DNA of 32,660 nucleotides, from positions 1 to 32,660 of the forward strand of contig DAOWED010000181.1 in NCBI GenBank assembly GCA_030638685.1, given 5' to 3'. The stretch comes from Candidatus Heimdallarchaeota archaeon (GTDB taxonomy: Archaea > Asgardarchaeota > Heimdallarchaeia > Heimdallarchaeales > DAOWED01). Under the pieces are notes generated by a model. The model did not search any database. It saw only the letters and a program-made list of their open reading frames with translations, and was not told where the DNA came from. Within the stretch, counting starts at the first letter, position 1. Each line of letters begins with the position of its first letter. The translations under genes were made by a program, and so were the position numbers. This document shows positions 1 to 7,740 of this stretch, in pieces.

Positions 1-87
1 CTTTCGGGGTTCGATTTGAAGAATGGAATCAAAATAATCTACGATGCTCGAAATGGTTTCACGAATCTGAGAAAACTTTTGTTGCAT
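1..87 (-). CDS. Possible N-terminal fragment of a helical protein, cut by the window edge
   Basis: Reading leftwards from an ATG at 87, the frame stays open to base 1 and gives about 29 residues beginning MQQKFSQIRETISS. The frame is also open upstream of this ATG for about 20 more helix-like codons before a stop, so the real start may lie further upstream at an unusual codon. The AAAGGAG directly before the ATG is too close to act as a ribosome binding site for it. The composition suggests a coiled coil. No family is recognised, and the fragment is too short to exclude chance. Confidence 0.35.
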   Translation of the reverse strand, partial: MQQKFSQIRETISSIVDYFDSILQIEPRK

Positions 88-177
88 CTCCTTTAATTTA
101 TTCTGAGTCCCAGAATCGAGCTGCTTTAAATTAATTAATGCTTGAAAATATCAATGTATGAAGATCCGGTGTGAGAA

Positions 178-654
178 ATGTCCAGAAAAAAACCAACTGA
201 AGAAATTGTTCCCCCACCTCTATCGCTTGAGGAACTAGAAGAAAAATTTCCAGCTTTAGCAACTGAGATGAAGGATGGAAAAGATCAAATGATTCCGTTA
301 CAAACAGAAAAGCCAGAAGATTTGAAGTCTGTTAAAGTTTCAAAAGAAAAGGCTCCAGCGGTAGAAAAACCACCCACAAAAAAAGAAGAAGTTCAACACC
401 AAGAGTATACATTGAGTGGTTATGTACCAAAAGCTGAAGATTTTATTCAACGTTGTTCAACCGTGGAGGAAGCAGAAGAGATTATCTCTTACCTTGAAAA
501 AAAAGAAGAATTGGATGCAGAACAAGCGAAAGCTCTTCGAGAAAAGCTTAAGGATGAAGGGTTATCTTCATTCGGGGATGCTAAAACCACAGGCCATTAT
601 GAGAGAATAACAAGTAGAGCTCATAAAAGAACAATCTTCAAGCCTAAAAAGTAA
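178..654 (+). CDS. DUF2095-like archaeal protein
   Basis: This is a 158-aa soluble, highly charged protein of unknown function. The N-terminal segment carries a FPALATEM motif around residue 24, followed by a low-complexity Lys/Glu/Pro linker (about residues 35-75). The conserved-looking C-terminal part runs from GYVPKAEDFIQRC through EEAEEIISYLEKK to GLSSFGDAKTTGHYERI. That order (FP.L..E, then a Y.P...DF.RRC-like helix, then a GL.SFG...GYY-like end) matches my memory of DUF2095, a small archaeal family with no established function. The ATG is preceded by GGTGTGAGAA, giving a GTGA motif three bases upstream, which supports this start. The gene converges with the radical SAM gene downstream. 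The family assignment is from pattern memory only. Confidence 0.6.
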   Translation: MSRKKPTEEIVPPPLSLEELEEKFPALATEMKDGKDQMIPLQTEKPEDLKSVKVSKEKAPAVEKPPTKKEEVQHQEYTLSGYVPKAEDFIQRCSTVEEAEEIISYLEKKEELDAEQAKALREKLKDEGLSSFGDAKTTGHYERITSRAHKRTIFKPKK

Positions 655-655
655 A

Positions 656-672
656 AGAAAAATAATTTTTCT
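656..672. terminator. Hairpin between convergent genes
   Basis: AGAAAAA-TAA-TTTTTCT forms a 7-bp AT-only stem in the short gap between two convergent genes. It gives T-rich runs on both strands and could end transcription from either side. The stem is weak, so this is tentative. Confidence 0.3.
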
Positions 673-690
673 GAACTCAAGTGAATTTTC

Positions 691-2313
691 TTATTCTGTT
701 TTTTCTTCCCTTGAGGTAATTTTTAGCTGAAACTTTGAGTAATCTTCAATGATGTGTTCTTTGTTAACGCCCATCTTAATACGATCCCATGGAAATTTTT
801 TATCAAGTGGATACTTATCAGGTAGAAGGTTATTATAATCCAAGCCATGCTTCTTTACAGCTGCTCTCCAAGCACCTAAGCCACCACCTTTTTCAGCAGC
901 AGAAACAAGTACAGGAGCTAGCTCTGTTCCAGCTAAGGAGGCAAAAGACTGAATATATGCCCATCTTTCATCAAAAATTTCATGACGAATTCCTTTAATT
1001 TCTCGAAGCATCTTTTCAAGTTTTTTCTTCTTTTTTCTAATCCCCGGAAGAGTCCAGAAGGGACCATATTGAAAAGAGGTATGTGGTTTTGGAATGAAGG
1101 GGTTGATACCAACAGTTAATCTTCCTCCAACAATTATTTTCTTGATTTCTTTCACGAAATCAACTATTTCAAGGAGAGATTCGTCTGTTTCCTCAGGAAG
1201 ACCATAGATAAAATAAAGCTTGAAAAGATGCATTCCATTCTCTTTTGCTAGTTTAATTGCAGAAAGAATATGCTGATTTGAGAGTTTTTTGTGAACTAAC
1301 TCTCGAGAATCATCACTCCCTGTTTCTGGAGCCAAAGTTAAAGTTCTTGCTCCTCCTCTTTTAATCAACTTAATTAATCTAGGAGTAACTGATTCAGCTC
1401 TTAATGAAGGAATAGTTACCTTTAGACCTTTTTCAACAATATACTCCACTAAATCTTCGAATTGAGGGTGAGAAGAAACGGCAGAGCCAAAAAGTGCTAT
1501 TTTGTCATAGAATCCTTGCTCAAATGCAGTATCAACTAATTTTGTTAACAAGGCAAAGCTTCTGTTACGAATTCGAGGTCTCATATGACCAAGTAAACAA
1601 AATCTGCACCTTGAAATACAACCTCTGTTGACTTCTACTAGAAAAGCTGAGCCAAAAATGGGATGAAACTTCTTGTCCGAAGAACTCACATCAGCAATTG
1701 TTTGATGGGTGGGAAAGAATGATTTATCCCACTCTCCATGGACAACATTGCACATTGTTATTTTTTCGTCCTTGTTTTCGGAAAGAGAAGTGACTTTTTC
1801 ACCAGAAACGAATCCTTCAACCTTTGCAAGAGCCTCAATTTTTTCCTTTTTAGAAGGTCTTGAAAGGGCTTTGATGAACTCCTGCTCTACCGGCTCAAGG
1901 TCTCCTATGAAAAAGAAATCAACAATGCTAGCAAGAGGGAAAGGATTTGAAGTTACTGTTGGTCCTCCAACGATAATTAAAGGATCTTCTTTTTTTCTGT
2001 TGTCTCTGAAAGGATTGATCCCTCCATCAATCATTGTCCTTATCAACCCTACATGATTGAGTTCATATTGTATTGTACAAGCAATAACATCCAGATTTTT
2101 TAAAGGTAGTTTACTTTCAATTGTAATTGGGCCTGTTTCTCGAGGAAAAATTCTCTCTGCAACAATCTCTTCACTTGAATTAAGAAGCCCATAGAGATAG
2201 TGAATTGCAAGTGAAGCCATTCCAGCTTGATATGATCCTGGGAAAAGAATTCCAACAACTGTTTCTTGAGTAATATTCTTACGAATTACATTGTGCTCAA
2301 CAAGTCCTTCCAT
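691..2313 (-). CDS. B12-binding-domain-like radical SAM protein
   Basis: This is a radical S-adenosylmethionine enzyme of unknown substrate. The CxxxCxxC cluster motif is visible as CISRCRFC at about residue 235 of the track ORF and would bind the [4Fe-4S] cluster that cleaves SAM. The N-terminal 150 residues (GILFPGSYQAGMASLAI, then IIVGGPTVTSNPFPLA and an FIGDLEP motif) have the layout of the cobalamin-binding-like domain found before many radical SAM cores. The core continues with the TLAPETGSDDSRELVHKK and YFIYGLPEET motifs typical of the YgiQ/MiaB-like radical SAM group. The ORF track begins at a GTG that is probably part of the Shine-Dalgarno (AGTGA, then ATCAT, then ATG), so the start is set at the ATG at 2313. 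The gene follows the GlmU-like gene on the same strand after a short gap and may be co-transcribed with it. Confidence 0.8.
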   Translation of the reverse strand: MEGLVEHNVIRKNITQETVVGILFPGSYQAGMASLAIHYLYGLLNSSEEIVAERIFPRETGPITIESKLPLKNLDVIACTIQYELNHVGLIRTMIDGGINPFRDNRKKEDPLIIVGGPTVTSNPFPLASIVDFFFIGDLEPVEQEFIKALSRPSKKEKIEALAKVEGFVSGEKVTSLSENKDEKITMCNVVHGEWDKSFFPTHQTIADVSSSDKKFHPIFGSAFLVEVNRGCISRCRFCLLGHMRPRIRNRSFALLTKLVDTAFEQGFYDKIALFGSAVSSHPQFEDLVEYIVEKGLKVTIPSLRAESVTPRLIKLIKRGGARTLTLAPETGSDDSRELVHKKLSNQHILSAIKLAKENGMHLFKLYFIYGLPEETDESLLEIVDFVKEIKKIIVGGRLTVGINPFIPKPHTSFQYGPFWTLPGIRKKKKKLEKMLREIKGIRHEIFDERWAYIQSFASLAGTELAPVLVSAAEKGGGLGAWRAAVKKHGLDYNNLLPDKYPLDKKFPWDRIKMGVNKEHIIEDYSKFQLKITSREEKTE

Positions 2314-2358
2314 ATGATTCACTTTCGCTTCATTTTATAATTGCATTTGAAATTGCTT

Positions 2359-3585
2359 TTAGTCCATATCTTTCGTGACTAAAGCTTCTGAAGGGTAAAT
2401 ATGTTTACCACTTTTAATCTTGATTCCTGGCATAATTTGAGTATTAGTTGAAGTTTTAACACGATCTCCCATTATCACTCCAAGTTTTCTGAGTCCAGTA
2501 TTTTCTTTCTTACCAGAAATATTCACCCAGATGTTGCCATTATCATGCCTTAGATTGGCAGTTATTGTTCCTGCGCCTAGATTACATTTTCTTCCGATGA
2601 TACTATCTCCTACGTAAGAGAGGTGAGCAGCATGGGTTCCTTTGTAAAGAATGGTATTCTTGATTTCACAAGCATTCCCCACTTTAACTTCTTCATCAAA
2701 AAAGGAAAAGCTACGAATATAACAATTGGGACCAATATCGCAGTTAGCACCTATGTAAACTGGTCCTTCAATATATGCTCCACTTCTAATTCTTGTTCCT
2801 GCGCCAATTTGGACTTTCCCAAGAAGATGTGCTCCATCTTCAATTATTGCATCCTCGCTGATTTGATAGTCTTCAGCTTCTATGCTCATTATTTTTTTGT
2901 TAGCTTCAAGTAGTGCCCAAGGTCTTCCTACATCAAACCAGTATTGGTCAATTTTAACACATTGAGCTACTTGTTCTTGAATGAACCCTTCTATTGCATC
3001 AGTTAATTCCAATTCTCCTCGAGGAGAGGGAGTTAAATTATCAATAAATTGCCAGATAGTAGATGGGAATAAATATATTCCTGCATTAATTAGGGCGTTA
3101 TCAACTTCTTCTTGTGGCTTTTCTATAATTGCTGTAAGCTCCATCTGATCATTATGAAAGAGTGCGCCAAAATTAGTGATATTTTCTCCTTCAAAACCAG
3201 AGATGAATGCTTTCTCTTTCTCTTCTAAAGCAAGTTTATGCATTTTGTTTATTATTTCAGTGTCAAAAAGAAGATCACCATAAATGACAAAGAAAGGGCT
3301 TTCCTTGATAAACTCACTAGCTCTCTTAACTGCATGACCTGTTCCTTTTGGTTCTCCCTGGGGGATAAATTCTATATCTGGATATTTTAAACCAATTTCT
3401 TCTTCAATTAACTCGCTCTGGAAATCAACTATTATCCCAATATCTGAGACCCCTATCGCAAGTAGAGCGTCTATAGATCTCTCTAACGGGCTTTTTCCAG
3501 CAATTTTAAGAAGAGGCTTTGGAACATTATCTGTTAATGGTTTAAGTCGTTTTCCAATACCCGCAGCTAAGATTAATGCTTTCAT
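2359..3585 (-). CDS. glmU: GlmU-like sugar-1-phosphate nucleotidylyltransferase / acyltransferase
   Basis: This is a bifunctional enzyme likely to make an activated sugar such as UDP-N-acetylglucosamine from sugar-1-phosphate. Residues 1 to about 235 form a nucleotidyltransferase domain. It begins with the signature ILAAGIGKRLKPLTDNVPKPLL (GxGxR...PK) and has metal-binding motifs VIYGDLLFD and FDVGRPWALL. From about residue 240 there are hexapeptide repeats (for example IGAGTRIRSGAYIEGPVYIGANC) of a left-handed beta helix, ending with an acyltransferase-like tail. At 408 aa it is close to the length of archaeal GlmU-like proteins such as those of Sulfolobus and methanogens. The exact sugar and acyl donor cannot be read from sequence. 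It is divergent from the 355-aa gene. Confidence 0.85.
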   Translation of the reverse strand: MKALILAAGIGKRLKPLTDNVPKPLLKIAGKSPLERSIDALLAIGVSDIGIIVDFQSELIEEEIGLKYPDIEFIPQGEPKGTGHAVKRASEFIKESPFFVIYGDLLFDTEIINKMHKLALEEKEKAFISGFEGENITNFGALFHNDQMELTAIIEKPQEEVDNALINAGIYLFPSTIWQFIDNLTPSPRGELELTDAIEGFIQEQVAQCVKIDQYWFDVGRPWALLEANKKIMSIEAEDYQISEDAIIEDGAHLLGKVQIGAGTRIRSGAYIEGPVYIGANCDIGPNCYIRSFSFFDEEVKVGNACEIKNTILYKGTHAAHLSYVGDSIIGRKCNLGAGTITANLRHDNGNIWVNISGKKENTGLRKLGVIMGDRVKTSTNTQIMPGIKIKSGKHIYPSEALVTKDMD

Positions 3586-3784
3586 GAGATAATAATTTCC
3601 TTATTTCTTTTGAAGCTTTGTTTTTGAAAAATAAAGGCGAAGAATTAATAATTAAAAGCAATAACTCAACATAAGACCATATCAAACTAACAAATTTGGT
3701 CTAGTGAAACTAAATATCAAATAAAACTAGTTCATGAAGTTAATTATCATGAAACTAATTTTACAGAAAAAAAGGTGAATAAAA
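3586..3784. promoter_or_regulatory. Divergent promoter region
   Basis: This 199-bp AT-rich spacer separates the minus-strand glmU-like gene from the plus-strand 355-aa gene. It holds four copies of AAACTA(A/G), at about 3684, 3707, 3724 and 3752, with irregular spacing. At its right end, GGTGA sits six bases before the ATG of the downstream gene, a clear archaeal Shine-Dalgarno. No single TATA box stands out in such AT-rich sequence. Confidence 0.4.
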
Positions 3785-4852
3785 ATGAAACCCAATTTCA
3801 TTGGACTTATTTCAGAAAATCATCCAGAGAAAGGAATACTTGTTCATATCGGTTATAAGGCCGATATCAACCAAGAACTAGAATTAATGGGGTTAGGAAA
3901 TGGATTGAAGTGGGTAAGAAATAAATCCAAAAGAATGAAAGTGGGAGCATTTGTGGATATTAATACTGCAATTTATGTTATAACATTACCATTAGAAGAA
4001 AATTGTCAGTTTAGAGCTAGATCAAGTCAGAAAGATTCAAGAATAGATGACTGGGAAGATGCAGAAACACATCAACTTGAGTTTGAGAAAAAAACCAGAA
4101 GTGTTTCAGTATCAAAAACGCTCATTCCGCTCAGAGAACCTCCTTTATTGACGATAGCTGAATTATTTGTAATATGGGAACAACCAGACGTAGAAATACC
4201 CGGAGAACTGGCAGAGATTTACGCTTGTGATTTTTATGAGAAGTATGAGTATGTTAATGGTGTACGTCATACTCCTGAAGAATCAGATGAAACAGAAAAA
4301 GAGGGAAAAGAGCCCAAAATTGAGCAAATTATGTTTGCTTTTGATGCAACTATAAGAGCAAAGGATGGAGTAATCATTAAGGATGAATTTCAACGAATGC
4401 CTTCCGAGGCGTCAATCAAGCCTAAGCAGACTATAAAAATATTAGAAAACGCTGCAATTTCAGATTATGGAGCAGAAACACACCTTTTACTGTATCATGC
4501 ATTATTGTACCTAAAAACCCCATTCAACAAATATTCTCTTGATTTACTCAGTGAACTTACTCATGGATTAAGATTTTTAATAAGAAAAGAGCACAAAAGA
4601 TCTATATGGAATATTATACGCCCAGTTTCTGCCTTAATGCACAGAACCGCTTTGTTAATAGTATATCAAAAAGAAGGGGAGCTCCCTCTTGAATTTATCG
4701 AAGAACAAAGAGGGGAAATACTTGAAGAAGTCAAGATAGAGTTGAAAAAGCTAAGGGATAATCTTTACCAGTCATCTCGTCTTACACCTAACTCTCAAAT
4801 AACTAATGACTTTCTGGCCTACGATCTTGAACTATTAAGAGAAATAATCTAA
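3785..4852 (+). CDS. Unrecognised soluble 355-aa protein
   Basis: I do not recognise this protein. The N-terminal half (to about residue 200) looks like mixed beta structure, with segments such as NFIGLISENHPEKGILVHIGYK and AIYVITLPLEENCQFRARSS. A charged loop rich in Glu and Lys follows (about 160-180). The C-terminal 140 residues are predicted helical (LLLYHALLYLKTPFNKYSLDLL and EIKIELKKLRDNLYQ-like segments). No signal peptide or membrane segment is seen. A GGTGA Shine-Dalgarno six bases upstream fixes the start. It converges with the 682-aa membrane protein. It has normal coding character and is probably a lineage-restricted cytoplasmic protein. Confidence 0.7.
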   Translation: MKPNFIGLISENHPEKGILVHIGYKADINQELELMGLGNGLKWVRNKSKRMKVGAFVDINTAIYVITLPLEENCQFRARSSQKDSRIDDWEDAETHQLEFEKKTRSVSVSKTLIPLREPPLLTIAELFVIWEQPDVEIPGELAEIYACDFYEKYEYVNGVRHTPEESDETEKEGKEPKIEQIMFAFDATIRAKDGVIIKDEFQRMPSEASIKPKQTIKILENAAISDYGAETHLLLYHALLYLKTPFNKYSLDLLSELTHGLRFLIRKEHKRSIWNIIRPVSALMHRTALLIVYQKEGELPLEFIEEQRGEILEEVKIELKKLRDNLYQSSRLTPNSQITNDFLAYDLELLREII

Positions 4853-4885
4853 TAATATTCCTCAGAGAATCGTGTTCAAAGGCGA

Positions 4886-6934
4886 TTAGTTTTCAGTTGA
4901 TGGTTCTGAACCATCAAATTGTCTGTGGAACATTGAACTAGCATCTACAAGTTTTGAGTATAATTCAACATAGCAAGATGCTAATGCCGCATGACTGATA
5001 TCAGATTGAAAGCGGTTATGAATATTCTCTTCGGTTTCTTCATTTTTGATCAATCTATAGAAGAATCCAGAGAATTGTTTTACGAAAACAATTATTGCAA
5101 CTGGGAATATGAAAATGAATTTTATGATAATTGCGAAGAAGGTTTTCCAAGGATTAGTTGGAGGAGTAGGTTCTTCAGGGATCAAAGGCAAGGCAGGCAT
5201 TTTTTGTTCAACTGCAGGAACTTTTGGTTCAACGGCAGGAATTTGAGCAAGAATATCGTCACTTACTTGTAATTGATCTATCCCCAAGCCTTCAACAGTA
5301 ACTACTACAGTATCTTTTCCAAGCACTTTATTCTTGAGATAATGCATCTTTGAAACAAAAATAATAGGGGAATTGTTCAAGGCAACGAGAATTTCTCTCC
5401 ATCGCATCTTATGGTATTCAACAAATTCATGCCTCGAAGTAGAACCAGCCTTAAAACGAAATTCTTCATAAACAACCTGAAAGTAAAGCCCTATACCCCA
5501 GAAAAGAACAACAAAAGGAGTGACAATTGCAGTGAAGAAATTCTTAATCCTTGTCCAGAATCTTTGAGATGGAGTATCGAGTTTGTACTGATCTTCAATA
5601 AATTGACGTACTCCAAAGGCAAGTCCAGTTGAGATTTCGGCGAAATCTGCATCACTTAAGAGTTCATGATATTCTTGTTCTTTTTGGACAATACCTTTCA
5701 TAGCACCGGCAATTAGAATAGCGTTAACCATATCAACTGGGGCTTGTCTGTAATCAATTTTTACATTAATTAATCGTAAAATGTCTTCTGCATCATTTTT
5801 TGGTATACCCATGGTTTCAGCAAAATTCTTTATGGCTTTTTTACGTCTCCAGAACATAAGTGGAAATTCAAGCTGATAAAGACTTAGTGCGAATTCTCTG
5901 GCTAATTCTTCCTTAATTGTTTCAAAGTTTAAATCACCAAGACCACCCCCAGTTTGTTTAACTAGGTCTCGAATTTTAGATCTCATCTGGGAAGGAATTT
6001 GGCTTGTATCTCTTGCCAAAAGACTATTTACCGAAGATTGAATGTCATTAAGTTCATTTTTTATTTGGCTTGAAAAATCTTGGAGGGTTTCAGCATCAAT
6101 AGGGGGCATATCCAGTAACATGAAACCACTTTTCGTTGCTAAAAAGGGAATACTGAAGAGTTGTTCAAGTTTCCAATAAATAGAAGCACCTCTATAGGCT
6201 CCTTTTTTTAAGCAGTAATTTTTGCACCCGCTAAAATAAGTGTAAACCGGACCAAAGAGGGTGGCTAAAAGAGAAATGACAACCGTAAATGACGATAAAA
6301 CAAGAACAATAATCCATGGGTTTTCAGCAAAAAATTCATTTTCCATTAATAATGGACCCACACCTAATAAAACAAGTATAGCGAAGGAAAGCCCATAATC
6401 AACTGTTTGCCCGATGGCTTTTCTTGCGGCATAACCTTTAGCAACTTGATCTTGTTGATTTTTGAGTTCACCCAGTTCTTCGATTGCTTCCATAGCCGCA
6501 GACCTTTCTCCGGAAATGAAAATGTCGGATATAGCAATTAAGAGCATTCTATAAGCAGTAATAATTGGTAATAGTTTTCTTACTTTCTCAGGAAATATGG
6601 TGTCTGAAATAATAAGAACAAGACGAGCAAATATGGCAATGAAGAATATTAATGGTAAAAACATCAAAAAGAAAAAGTGAAGGGATCTAACAAAAGAAAG
6701 CTTCAAAATCATCAATGATAAAATAATATCAAGTCCACCGATAATTAGTAGGAAAACGATGAGTAAGTAATAAAAAGAAGCCAATAATTCAGTTGAGATT
6801 GAGTTTGTTACCCAAATAACTGAAAAGAGAATTGTAAGATTTAACAATAGTAAAGCCAACGCTCGAATGATTATTGATGCTCTGTTATCGGGTTCTTGAA
6901 GTTGTTCGGTTGGATATGTTTTATTGTTTGCCAT
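4886..6934 (-). CDS. Large polytopic membrane protein of unknown function
   Basis: This is a 682-aa membrane protein with no family that I recognise. The N-terminal 120 residues contain about three hydrophobic helices (ALALLLLNLTILFSVIWV, YYLLIVFLLIIGGLDIIL, FFFLMFLPLIFFIAIFA). A further pair lies near residues 180-230 (FAILVLLGVGPLL, WIIVLVLSSFTVVISLL). A long, mostly helical soluble part of about 220 residues follows, with Cys-containing YFSGCKNYCLKKG just before it. One more helix occurs near 470 (FFTAIVTPFVVLFWGIGLYF). A proline-rich linker with imperfect PAVEPKV/PAVEQKM repeats leads to a last helix near 605 (FFAIIIKFIFIFPVAIIVFV) and a short soluble tail. GGGAAT upstream of the ATG is a plausible ribosome binding site. 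It lies downstream of the eS24-eS31 terminator, so it probably has its own promoter. Confidence 0.75.
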   Translation of the reverse strand: MANNKTYPTEQLQEPDNRASIIIRALALLLLNLTILFSVIWVTNSISTELLASFYYLLIVFLLIIGGLDIILSLMILKLSFVRSLHFFFLMFLPLIFFIAIFARLVLIISDTIFPEKVRKLLPIITAYRMLLIAISDIFISGERSAAMEAIEELGELKNQQDQVAKGYAARKAIGQTVDYGLSFAILVLLGVGPLLMENEFFAENPWIIVLVLSSFTVVISLLATLFGPVYTYFSGCKNYCLKKGAYRGASIYWKLEQLFSIPFLATKSGFMLLDMPPIDAETLQDFSSQIKNELNDIQSSVNSLLARDTSQIPSQMRSKIRDLVKQTGGGLGDLNFETIKEELAREFALSLYQLEFPLMFWRRKKAIKNFAETMGIPKNDAEDILRLINVKIDYRQAPVDMVNAILIAGAMKGIVQKEQEYHELLSDADFAEISTGLAFGVRQFIEDQYKLDTPSQRFWTRIKNFFTAIVTPFVVLFWGIGLYFQVVYEEFRFKAGSTSRHEFVEYHKMRWREILVALNNSPIIFVSKMHYLKNKVLGKDTVVVTVEGLGIDQLQVSDDILAQIPAVEPKVPAVEQKMPALPLIPEEPTPPTNPWKTFFAIIIKFIFIFPVAIIVFVKQFSGFFYRLIKNEETEENIHNRFQSDISHAALASCYVELYSKLVDASSMFHRQFDGSEPSTEN

Positions 6935-7082
6935 ATTATTCCCTTTTATGAGTATAGACTTACTTTTTTTAAAATGTTCTTACTACCTTTAAAACAATAT
7001 CTGTAAGTAAACTGAAAGACGATTAAAGTAACGTAGAGGCGATTAAGGAGGCAATCTCTAGAAATGGTACGTTTGAAAAACT

Positions 7083-7118
7083 AAAAAAATCAAAAAAGGC
7101 TTCTTGAAAAATTCAAGA
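7083..7118 (-). terminator. Hairpin plus T-tracts after the eS24-eS31 operon
   Basis: On the minus strand, TCTTGAA-TTT-TTCAAGA (7-bp stem) is followed by CC-TTTTTT-GA-TTTTTTT, about 40 bases past the eS31 stop codon. The oligo-T runs alone would be a good archaeal terminator, and the hairpin is extra. This separates the ribosomal genes from the 682-aa membrane protein gene. Confidence 0.55.
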
Positions 7119-7159
7119 GAAAGAAAAAGGTAAATTAAAAACTGAAAGTGGAAAAAAGA

Positions 7160-7300
7160 TTATTTATACTCAACTTTGTGGCATTTGCCACAATAAAATC
7201 TGTCTCTATGTTCTGCCATATAAACGCCAGGTCCACATTTTTCACATTGCTTTAAGACTGGTTTTCCGTCTTTGTAATATTCATTTGGTTTTTTTCCCAT
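7160..7300 (-). CDS. rps27ae: 30S ribosomal protein eS31 (S27ae)
   Basis: This 46-aa protein is too short for the ORF track. It starts [15 protein letters not shown] and contains the zinc ribbon of eS31, [13 protein letters not shown] then [11 protein letters not shown], with the two CxxC pairs spaced as in archaeal S27ae. In eukaryotes this protein is made as a fusion to ubiquitin; here it stands alone, as in other archaea. GTGATTATT precedes the ATG, giving a GTGA motif five bases upstream. It lies 10 bases after eS24 on the same strand, the usual archaeal pairing, and is followed by a hairpin/oligo-T terminator. Confidence 0.93.
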   Translation of the reverse strand: MGKKPNEYYKDGKPVLKQCEKCGPGVYMAEHRDRFYCGKCHKVEYK

Positions 7301-7310
7301 AATAATCACT

Positions 7311-7604
7311 TTATTTTTCTTCTTCAACCAGCTTATTTCTTTTAAGCATATAAGGTGGTTCTACTGCTTTCATTGCTTCTTCATTCTCATAAATATAAAC
7401 TAGAGCCTCTGATCTTGCACCACCAAATTGACCTTGAATTTCTCTGAGGATCATTGTGTCTTTTTCTTTGTTTAATAGCGCACATAATCTTGAAACAACA
7501 ACTTCTCTACTTGGGATGGCACTTCCGGGGTGCTCAATTGTGAATTTAATTTCTTTTCTGGATAGAAGCGTATTGTCATGCTCATCTGTTATCTTGATTT
7601 CCAT
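7311..7604 (-). CDS. rps24e: 30S ribosomal protein eS24
   Basis: This is a small-subunit ribosomal protein of about 97 aa. The sequence [25 protein letters not shown], the central [14 protein letters not shown], and [23 protein letters not shown] are typical of archaeal eS24. The C-terminal Lys/Glu tail is also usual. The ORF track starts at a TTG (7616). The ATG at 7604 is preferred because the family starts at MEIKI-like sequence and a GGGG run sits about six bases upstream of it. It is first in a two-gene operon with eS31 and is divergent from the aIF2-gamma gene. Confidence 0.93.
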   Translation of the reverse strand: MEIKITDEHDNTLLSRKEIKFTIEHPGSAIPSREVVVSRLCALLNKEKDTMILREIQGQFGGARSEALVYIYENEEAMKAVEPPYMLKRNKLVEEEK

Positions 7605-7740
7605 GTATTTCCCCAATTCTCAAATAATTTGTGATTATTAAAAATGGATCGATCGTTCACAACCAGTTTTGAAACAGAATCATATTCATAAAAATGGCAA
7701 AATCGAGCAATTAATTAACAAATAGGTAGTTCTTTCATTG

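Noticed and set aside
1709-2056. 115-aa plus-strand ORF
   Set aside because: Antisense shadow of the radical SAM gene, with no family pattern and no ribosome binding site.
7040-7084. Plus-strand mini-ORF after AAGGAGG (MVRLKN)
   Set aside because: A strong ribosome-binding-like sequence precedes only six codons, and it lies in the spacer between minus-strand genes.
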